Source: Pseudomonadota bacterium (GTDB lineage: Bacteria; Pseudomonadota; Alphaproteobacteria; Rhizobiales; Beijerinckiaceae). Taken from it: a stretch of 38,532 nt of DNA. A program made the position numbers and the translations under genes. Of the stretch, positions 32,716-38,532 are shown piece by piece. The DNA lies in NCBI GenBank assembly GCA_023386155.1, contig JAEWKH010000078.1, forward strand, positions 1 through 38,532. Direction: 5' to 3'. The notes under the pieces are model-generated. The model was not told the origin of the DNA and ran no database searches. It saw only the letters and a list, made by a program, of their open reading frames with translations. Position 1 is the first letter of the stretch; each line of letters opens with the position of its first letter.

Positions 32716-33594
32716 ATGACGTCAGCGCCTCCGATCCCGCCGCCGCATCCCAATCCGCACGCCCCATCCTTCAAGCTGCCGCCGAAGACCTGCGATACGC
32801 ACTGCCATATCTTTGGTCCCCATGAGCGTTACCCCTATGTGCCGGAACGGCCCTATACGCCGCCGGACGCGCCTTTGGAGATGTTACGTGCGCTCCATGA
32901 GCGCCTGGGGGTCGAGCGGGCGGTGATCGTCAATGCGACACCCCATGGGCGCGACAACCGGGTAGTGACCGATGCCGTCGCCCAGAGCGGAGGCCGTTAC
33001 AAGGGCGTCGCGAACGTGGACGAGACGTTCACCGACCGGGATTTCCGGCGCCTCGCCGATGCGGGTATCGCCGGATGCAGGTTCACCTTCCTGCCGCGCC
33101 TCGGCAAGATGCCGGACATGTCCTCCTTCGACAGGATCGTGGAGCGCATCGCCGCGCTCGACTGGCATGTCGATCTTTATCTTCCCGCAACTTTGCTGCC
33201 CGAATTCAGGCCCCGATTGATGGCCTTGCCCATTCCCTACGTGCTCGATCACATGGGCCTCGTCGATGCGAGCCTCGGCCTCGACCAGCCCGCCTTCGTG
33301 GCTCTTCTGGACCTCGTGCGCCGCGACGAGAAATGCTGGGTCAAGGTCACGTGCCCCGAGCGCATCTCACGGGCGGGACCGCCCTTCCGCGATGTCGCTC
33401 CCTTCGGCAAGGCGCTGATCGACGCCGCGCCGGATCGGGTCCTGTGGGGAACGGACTGGCCGCACCCGAATGTGCCGGTTATGCCCGACGACGGCGATCT
33501 GGTCGATCTCATCCCGCTTTATACGCCGGACCCGGCCGCTCAGCACAAGCTGCTTGTCGAAAACCCGGCACGCCTGTTCCGATTTGCGGACTGA
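32716..33594 (+). CDS. ligI: 2-pyrone-4,6-dicarboxylate lactonase
   Basis: Amidohydrolase-superfamily lactonase (292 residues) opening 2-pyrone-4,6-dicarboxylate (PDC) to 4-carboxy-2-hydroxymuconate/oxalomesaconate. D27-T-H29-C-H31, H179 in LDHMG and D247 in GTDWPHPN match LigI residues H31, H33, H180 and D248 as I recall them. RFTFLPRLG supports the substrate site. ATG 32716 is used; the frame reaches a TTG at 32650 through the promoter element. Divergent from lysR. An amidohydrolase of another lactone is possible but unlikely given the neighbours. Confidence 0.88.
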   Translation: MTSAPPIPPPHPNPHAPSFKLPPKTCDTHCHIFGPHERYPYVPERPYTPPDAPLEMLRALHERLGVERAVIVNATPHGRDNRVVTDAVAQSGGRYKGVANVDETFTDRDFRRLADAGIAGCRFTFLPRLGKMPDMSSFDRIVERIAALDWHVDLYLPATLLPEFRPRLMALPIPYVLDHMGLVDASLGLDQPAFVALLDLVRRDEKCWVKVTCPERISRAGPPFRDVAPFGKALIDAAPDRVLWGTDWPHPNVPVMPDDGDLVDLIPLYTPDPAAQHKLLVENPARLFRFAD

Positions 33595-33663
33595 AAACCC
33601 ACTGCACGAAAGCTGAGAGAGCGTGCGGCGCGACACATAGGAACGTTCACGGAGGAACTCACC

Positions 33664-34647
33664 ATGCTCGAAACGATCACGAGACGATCGCTGCTGGCTC
33701 TCGCCTTCGCGGCTGGCCTTGGCGCAGCCGCTCCTGTGCAGGCCCAATCTGCCTATCCCACGCGTCCCGTGAAAGTGGTGGTTCCCTTCGGCGCTGGCGG
33801 TGTCGCCGATATCACGATCCGCATCGTATCCGAAAAACTGAGCGAGAAGCTCGGGCAACGCTTCATCGTCGAGAACATGCCGGGAGCCGGCGGCATCACG
33901 GCAGCCCGGGCCGCGCTCTCGGGCGCTCCGGACGGTTACACCCTGACCATGCTGACCAACGGCACGGCGATCAGCGTGCCGCTCTTCGCCAGCCTGCCCT
34001 TCGATCCGCAGACCGACTTCGTTCCGGTCTCCACCCTGGGAACGTTCGACTTCCTCTTCGTGGTCAACGCGAACTCGAGCTTCAAGAGCCTCAAGGATTT
34101 CCTTCAACAGGCCAAGGACAAGCCGGGAGCGCTGAACGTCGCCACTGTCGCGGCCGGCAGCAGCCAGCACCTCTCCTCAGTTCTCTTCAAATCGGAGGCA
34201 GGCGTCGACTTCGTTCATGTGCCATTCCGCAACACGCCCGATGCACTGGTCTCGCTGCTCAGGAATGACAGCCAGCTGCTCATCGACAGCCAGGCGGCCG
34301 TGAAGTCCGGGCTCGAGGGCAAGCAGGTGAGGGCGCTTGCGTCGTCCGGGCCACGCCGTTCCGCCGCCATGCCGGATGTTCCGACCGTGCGGGAGTCCGG
34401 GATCGAGGGTTTCGATGTCACATCATGGAATGCCCTGTTCGCACCCAAGGGAACGCCTCAGCCCGTCATCGATACCCTCAACAAGGCCCTGCAGGAGATT
34501 CTGAAGGCGGAGGACGTGAAGGCTCGACTGCTCGATCTCGGCATCGAGGCGCGAAGCGAGTCCCCGACCGAGCTGAGCGCACGACTTCGCTCGGATATCG
34601 AGAAATGGCGGGCGGTGATCGAGAAAGCCGGCATCCCGAAGCAGTGA
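33664..34647 (+). CDS. Tripartite tricarboxylate transporter (TctC/Bug) binding protein
   Basis: Periplasmic binding protein of 327 residues with a signal peptide containing a twin-arginine-like TRRSLL and probable cleavage after VQA. The mature start YPTRPVKVVVPFGAGGVADI is a Bug-family hallmark, as is ENMPGAGGITAA. CACGGAGGAAC precedes the ATG. No TctA or TctB membrane partner is present in the window, so it is either an orphan receptor using partners elsewhere or a sensor component. Its place after ligI suggests a di- or tricarboxylate related to PDC. Bug proteins such as TphC bind terephthalate. Confidence 0.9.
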   Translation: MLETITRRSLLALAFAAGLGAAAPVQAQSAYPTRPVKVVVPFGAGGVADITIRIVSEKLSEKLGQRFIVENMPGAGGITAARAALSGAPDGYTLTMLTNGTAISVPLFASLPFDPQTDFVPVSTLGTFDFLFVVNANSSFKSLKDFLQQAKDKPGALNVATVAAGSSQHLSSVLFKSEAGVDFVHVPFRNTPDALVSLLRNDSQLLIDSQAAVKSGLEGKQVRALASSGPRRSAAMPDVPTVRESGIEGFDVTSWNALFAPKGTPQPVIDTLNKALQEILKAEDVKARLLDLGIEARSESPTELSARLRSDIEKWRAVIEKAGIPKQ

Positions 34648-34799
34648 AGCAATGGTGCGGTGCGGCGAGCTGGTGAAACGTAATGGAGCAAGACTGAATA
34701 GTTGGACCGGGGTTGAGATATATTCCTTCCCTGGCTCCGACCAAGAGGCCTAAAGTGCCTGACTAGAAAGCCGGTAAAGGCTAAAAAGGGAGGAGAGAC
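34648..34799. promoter_or_regulatory. Interval before the second transporter operon
   Basis: 152 bases between the TctC-type gene and the second binding-protein gene, presumably holding that operon's promoter. I see a strong GGGAGGAGAG ribosome site at the end and a small AGCC/GGCT stem, but no IclR-type site like the one at 14318 and no copy of the LysR-linked element. Confidence 0.4.
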
Positions 34800-35975
34800 A
34801 TGTTACGACGGACATTCATAAGCGCTGCCAGTGCAACGGCGGCCCTGTTGACCCTGACCGGGGCGGTATCGGCCCAGGAGGCGATCAAGATCGGGCTGAT
34901 CCTGCCGATGACCGGCCCCTTCGCCTCGACGGGCCGCCAGATCGAGGCGGCGGCCAAGCTTTACATGCAGCAGATGGGCGATACGGTCGCCGGCAAGAAG
35001 ATCCAGCTCATCGTCAAGGACGATACCGGCACGGCCGACGTCACCAAGCGCCTTGCCCAGGAACTCATCGTCAACGATAAGATATCCGTCATGGCGGGCT
35101 TCGGCCTGACGCCGCTGGCCCTTGCTTCGGCGCCTCTGGCCACCCAGGCGAAAGTGCCGGCCGTGGTCATGGCGGCTGCCACCGCAACCATCACCGAGGC
35201 TTCGCCCTATATCGTGCGCACCAGCTTCACCCTCCCGCAGGCCACGGTGCCGATGGCCGACTGGGCTGCGCAGAACGGCCTCAAGAAGGTCGTCACCCTC
35301 GTGTCCGATTACGGGCCGGGCATCGATGCCGAGAAGGCCTTTACGGGAGCCTTCACGGCGAAGGGAGGGCAGGTGGAGAACCTGCGGGTGCCGCTCGCGA
35401 ACCCGGACTTCTCGCCGTTCCTGCAAAAGGTAATCGACGCCAAGCCCGATGCCCTGTTCGTGTTCGTGCCTTCCGGGGTCGGGGCGCAGTTCATGAAGCA
35501 GTTCGTCGAGCGCGGCCTCGACAAGAGCGGCGTCAGGCTGATCGGCCCCGGCGACGTGACGGACGACGATCTGCTCAACAATATGGGCGATGTGGCGCTG
35601 GGCGCGATCACGACCCAGCATTATTCCGCCGCCCATGACAGCCACGAGAACAAGGCATTCGTGGAGGCCTTCAAGAAGGCCAACAACGGCATGCGGCCGA
35701 ACTTCATGGCGGTGGGCGGCTATGACGGCATGCACCTGATCTATGAAGGGCTGAAGAAGACCAACGGCGTGGGCGGCCAGGCCCTGATCGACGCCATGAA
35801 GGGCATGAGCTGGACGAGCCCGCGCGGTCCGGTCTCCATCGATCCGCAGACCCGCGACATCATTCAGAACATTTATGTGCGCAAGGTCGAGCGCAAGGAC
35901 GGCGAGCTCTACAATGTGGAATTCGCCACCATCCCGAATGTCAAGGACCCGGTGAAAGCCGCCAAGTCCAACTGA
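34800..35975 (+). CDS. Second ABC transporter substrate-binding protein
   Basis: Periplasmic binding protein of 391 residues, with signal peptide ending VSAQ and mature IKIGLILPMTGPFASTG. It is a clear paralogue of the protein at 14407: both carry VSDYGPGxDAE-A-F, SYDG/GYDGMH and the identical GMSWTSPRGPV near the C-terminus. The ligand is probably an aromatic or pyrone acid of the adjacent catabolic block, by inference. ATG 34800 follows GGGAGGAGAG. Confidence 0.9.
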   Translation: MLRRTFISAASATAALLTLTGAVSAQEAIKIGLILPMTGPFASTGRQIEAAAKLYMQQMGDTVAGKKIQLIVKDDTGTADVTKRLAQELIVNDKISVMAGFGLTPLALASAPLATQAKVPAVVMAAATATITEASPYIVRTSFTLPQATVPMADWAAQNGLKKVVTLVSDYGPGIDAEKAFTGAFTAKGGQVENLRVPLANPDFSPFLQKVIDAKPDALFVFVPSGVGAQFMKQFVERGLDKSGVRLIGPGDVTDDDLLNNMGDVALGAITTQHYSAAHDSHENKAFVEAFKKANNGMRPNFMAVGGYDGMHLIYEGLKKTNGVGGQALIDAMKGMSWTSPRGPVSIDPQTRDIIQNIYVRKVERKDGELYNVEFATIPNVKDPVKAAKSN

Positions 35976-35984
35976 CAACCATAT

Positions 35985-36014
35985 GGCAGGCGCTACCAGA
36001 GGGCAGCGCCTGCC
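35985..36014 (+). other. Intercistronic hairpin after the second binding-protein gene
   Basis: GGCAGGCGCT (35985-35994) and AGCGCCTGCC (36005-36014) form a 10-bp perfect stem with a 10-base loop, followed by TCGTTCTTCC. It holds the same position as the hairpin at 15610-15636 in the paralogous operon but with unrelated stem sequence. The same mRNA-stability or partial-termination role is inferred. Confidence 0.65.
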
Positions 36015-36035
36015 TCGTTCTTCCTGGAGAGAACG

Positions 36036-36890
36036 GTGCTGACCATCCTCTTTGACGGTATCGCCTATGGCATGCTGCTCTTCGTGCTGGCCTGCGGGCT
36101 TGCCGTCACGCTCGGACTGATGAACTTCGTCAACCTGGCTCACGGCGCCTTCGCCATGGCCGGCGGCTATGTGACGGCCGTTTTGATGAACTGGTACGGC
36201 GTACCGTTCCTGCTGACCCTGCCGCTGGCCTTCATCGTGCCGGCACTCGCGGGGCTCGTGCTCGAGCGGACCCTGTACAGGCGCCTTTATGCACGCAGCC
36301 ACCTCGATCAGGTTCTGTTCTCCATCGGCCTGGTGTTCATGGCCGTGGCCGCGGTCGATTATGCGATGGGGTCCCAGCAGCAGCTCATTCAGCTGCCATC
36401 CTGGTTGCAGGGACGGGTCGAGGTGCTCGGCATCCAGGTCGGCCTGTATCGAAGCTTCATCATAGCCGTGTGCGGCGTTCTCGTGATCGCCCTGCAGTTC
36501 ATCCTCACCCGTACCCGTTTCGGCAGCCGGCTGAGGGCCGCCGTGGACGACCCGCGCGTTGCCCGCGGGCTCGGCATCAACGTGAGCATGATCTTTGCGA
36601 CGACCTTCGCGGTCGGCTCGGGGCTCGCCGGCTTAGGAGGAGCCCTGGGCGCCGAGATTCTGGGCCTCGATCCCACATTCCCGCTCAAGTTCATGATCTA
36701 CTTCCTGATCGTCGTCACCGTCGGTGGCACCACGAGTATCACCGGCCCCTTCCTGGCCTCCCTGCTGCTCGGGATCGCCGACGTGGCCGGCAAGTACTAT
36801 GTGCCCAGCCTGGGGGCCTTCGTCATCTACACGCTCATGATCGTCATTCTCGTTCTTCGCCCACAGGGGCTCTTCGCCCGTGCGCGCTGA
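36036..36890 (+). CDS. Second ABC transporter permease, LivH type
   Basis: Inner-membrane permease (284 residues) with a GTG start preceded by GGAGAG. It shows LAVTLGLMNFVNLAHGAFAMAGGY and TRFGSRLRAAVDDPRVARGLGI, aligning with the LivH-type protein at 15673. About eight membrane segments. 60 bases separate it from the binding-protein gene. Confidence 0.92.
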   Translation: MLTILFDGIAYGMLLFVLACGLAVTLGLMNFVNLAHGAFAMAGGYVTAVLMNWYGVPFLLTLPLAFIVPALAGLVLERTLYRRLYARSHLDQVLFSIGLVFMAVAAVDYAMGSQQQLIQLPSWLQGRVEVLGIQVGLYRSFIIAVCGVLVIALQFILTRTRFGSRLRAAVDDPRVARGLGINVSMIFATTFAVGSGLAGLGGALGAEILGLDPTFPLKFMIYFLIVVTVGGTTSITGPFLASLLLGIADVAGKYYVPSLGAFVIYTLMIVILVLRPQGLFARAR

Positions 36891-36909
36891 ACCGATAGGA
36901 AGCACGCTG

Positions 36910-37944
36910 ATGCCGTCCGATACTGCCGATAACGTCAGGGCGTCTCTCAGTCGGAAGGGACGATGGGGCTTGGGCGAGATTGCCTTCTGGCTCGTGGCGG
37001 CAGCGACCCTGTTCCTGCTGCCCGAGCGCCATCTCATTCTCAACGAGATCGCGATCATCGGCCTGTTCGCCCTGTCTCTGGATCTGATCCTGGGCTATGC
37101 CGGCATCGTGTCCCTGGGCCACGCGGCCTTCTTCGGCCTTGGCGCCTATGCGGCCGGCATTCTCGCCAGGAACGGCATCGGTGAACCTCTCATCGGCCTG
37201 GGCGTCGCGGCGGTTGCCGCGGCGATCCTCGGGTTCGCGACCAGTTTCCTCGTCCTGCGCGGCTCGGACCTCACGAAGCTGATGGTGACTCTGGGCGTCG
37301 CGCTCGTCCTCGGCGAACTCGCCAACCAGATGTCGTGGCTCACGGGAGGCGCCGATGGCCTCCAGGGTATAAGCATGGGGCCGATCCTCGGATTGTTCGA
37401 GTTCGACATCTTCGGGACGGTCGCCTACACCTACAGTCTCGTGGTGACCTTCGTGCTGTTCGTTCTGGCGCGCAGGATCGCCGTTTCGCCCTTCGGCCTG
37501 TCGCTGCGCTCGATCCGCGACAACCCTCTTCGCGCCCGCGCGGTCGGCATTCCGGTCAATCGCCGCCTCGTGGCGATCTATACGCTGGCTGCCGCCTATG
37601 CGGGCGTGGCCGGCGCATTGCTGGCGCAGACCACTCAGTTCGTGTCCCTCGATGTGCTCGCCTTCCACCGCTCGGCCGATGTGATGCTGGTCCTCGTGAT
37701 CGGTGGCGTCGGCTACCTCTATGGCGGGCTCATCGGCGCCGTCTTCTTCAAGGTTCTGCAGGATGTTCTCTCCGCCTGGACGCCGCAATACTGGCAATTC
37801 TGGATCGGGTTGATCCTTGTCCTGCTCGTCCTGGCGGGTCGCGAGCGGTTGACGGATCGCGTTCGGGCCCTGTTGCCGCGGTCCGGGCGCAGCCTTGCTG
37901 GGCCTGCGCAAGCCCTGCCGACAACGAAAGCGCGGGAGGTCTGA
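36910..37944 (+). CDS. Second ABC transporter permease, LivM type
   Basis: Permease of 344 residues from ATG 36910 (AGGAAG upstream); a GTG at 36880 overlapping the previous gene is possible. Core motif SLDLILGYAGIVSLGHAAFFGLGAY, coupling region SPFGLSLRSIRDNPLRARAVGI. Its polar C-terminal tail (about 30 residues) is longer than in the first operon. The ATPase gene follows after one base. Confidence 0.92.
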   Translation: MPSDTADNVRASLSRKGRWGLGEIAFWLVAAATLFLLPERHLILNEIAIIGLFALSLDLILGYAGIVSLGHAAFFGLGAYAAGILARNGIGEPLIGLGVAAVAAAILGFATSFLVLRGSDLTKLMVTLGVALVLGELANQMSWLTGGADGLQGISMGPILGLFEFDIFGTVAYTYSLVVTFVLFVLARRIAVSPFGLSLRSIRDNPLRARAVGIPVNRRLVAIYTLAAAYAGVAGALLAQTTQFVSLDVLAFHRSADVMLVLVIGGVGYLYGGLIGAVFFKVLQDVLSAWTPQYWQFWIGLILVLLVLAGRERLTDRVRALLPRSGRSLAGPAQALPTTKAREV

Positions 37945-37945
37945 T

Positions 37946-38532
37946 ATGGCGGCAGCCCTCGAAACCAAGGGCCTCGTCAAGCGGTTCGGTGGCCTTGTGG
38001 CGACGGACAGCGTGTCGTTCAAGCTGGAGCAGGGCGCCCGCCATGCTCTCATCGGACCAAACGGCGCTGGCAAGACGACTTTCATCAATCTCCTCACCGG
38101 CGTGCTCGCGCCGACCTCCGGGCAGATCCTGCTGGAAGGAGAGGACATCACGCGCCTGCGGCCTGAATTGCGGGTCCAGCGGGGGCTTGCCCGCACCTTC
38201 CAGATCAACCAGCTCTTTCCGGCCATGACACCGCTCGAGACCTTGGGCCTTGCCGTGTCTGAGCGCATGGGCGGGGGACGCGACTGGTGGCGCGTGACCG
38301 GCAGCAAGCACGAGATCGTCGATGAGATCGTCGAGATCGCCCAGCGCTTTCGCCTCGTCGACGTGCTCGACGAACGCACCGCGAACCTGGCCTACGGCAA
38401 GCAGCGACTTCTGGAGATCGCCGTCGCCTTTGCCTGTCGGCCGCGCGTGCTGCTCCTCGACGAGCCGGCCGCCGGCGTGCCGGAAGCCGAGCGGCAGGAA
38501 CTGCTCGCCACGGTGGCGGCCCTGCCGAGGGA
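37946..38532 (+). CDS. Second ABC transporter ATPase, LivG type (partial, cut by window end)
   Basis: About 195 codons visible, open at the right edge. Walker A is GPNGAGKT, the Q-loop RTFQINQLF, the signature LAYGKQRLLEIAV and Walker B VLLLDEPAAG. Like the first copy it has VP (VPEAER) where LivG usually has LN. A LivF partner and perhaps further catabolic genes should lie beyond the window. Confidence 0.93.
   Translation, partial: MAAALETKGLVKRFGGLVATDSVSFKLEQGARHALIGPNGAGKTTFINLLTGVLAPTSGQILLEGEDITRLRPELRVQRGLARTFQINQLFPAMTPLETLGLAVSERMGGGRDWWRVTGSKHEIVDEIVEIAQRFRLVDVLDERTANLAYGKQRLLEIAVAFACRPRVLLLDEPAAGVPEAERQELLATVAALPR

Noticed and set aside
34803..36302. 499-residue - strand frame opposite the second binding protein
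   Set aside because: Opposite a secreted binding-protein gene with a signal peptide and ribosome site; H/R/G-rich translation without motifs.
36844..38379. 511-residue - strand frame opposite the second LivM and LivG genes
   Set aside because: Shadow of genes with complete Walker and permease motifs.
1..38532. CRISPR arrays, tRNA or rRNA genes, prophage or transposase genes, and phage-defence modules
   Set aside because: No regularly spaced repeats, cloverleaf-like sequences, integrase or transposase motifs, or defence-type domains were seen on reading both strands.

Overview
The window is GC-rich alphaproteobacterial DNA. The FixL-FixJ-FixK oxygen circuit, the ccoNOQP and ccoGHIS order, and a long pca operon with its own branched-chain-type ABC transporter all point to Hyphomicrobiales, perhaps a Methylobacteriaceae/Microvirga or Bosea-like organism. 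That placement is inference from gene content only. No rRNA, tRNA, CRISPR array or intact insertion sequence was seen.

Region 1 (about 280-13,330) is a microaerobic respiration island. On the + strand are fixL (haem PAS kinase), fixJ and a single-domain receiver. On the - strand are fixK, then ccoG-ccoH-ccoI-ccoS plus a CcoA-like MFS copper importer, then ccoN-ccoO-ccoQ-ccoP (cbb3 oxidase). Perfect FNR/FixK boxes precede ccoG (9600-9613) and ccoN (13216-13229), with a one-mismatch box further up (13307-13320). A palindrome upstream of fixK (3983-4004) is a candidate FixJ site. The implied cascade is: low O2, FixL, FixJ, FixK, cbb3 oxidase and its copper/haem assembly genes.

Region 2 (13,451-27,998) is the protocatechuate branch of the beta-ketoadipate pathway. 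An IclR regulator is divergent from one apparent 13-gene + strand operon: five ABC transporter genes, then pcaD, pcaC, pcaH, pcaG, pcaI, pcaJ, pcaF and pcaB. It is followed by a small zinc-finger-like gene, a PobR-like AraC regulator and divergent pobA. Together these would convert 4-hydroxybenzoate to protocatechuate and on to succinyl-CoA and acetyl-CoA.

Region 3 (28,129-33,594) carries the lower half of the competing 4,5-cleavage/gallate route: galD, galB, a CHA aldolase and a Rossmann oxidoreductase on the - strand, a LysR regulator, and divergent ligI. No ring-cleaving dioxygenase (LigAB or GalA) and no LigC is present in the window. A 30-bp element is repeated in the same orientation upstream of ligI and galD, at equal distance from ligI's ATG and from a proposed AUU start of galD.

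Region 4 (33,664-38,532) holds an orphan TctC-type binding protein and a second ABC transporter paralogous to the first, cut by the window edge inside its first ATPase gene.

Most interesting points: the shared ligI/galD element and the possible AUU start, the orphan lower 4,5-pathway with an unassigned oxidoreductase, the CcoA-like gene translationally coupled to ccoS, and matching intercistronic hairpins in both transporter operons.
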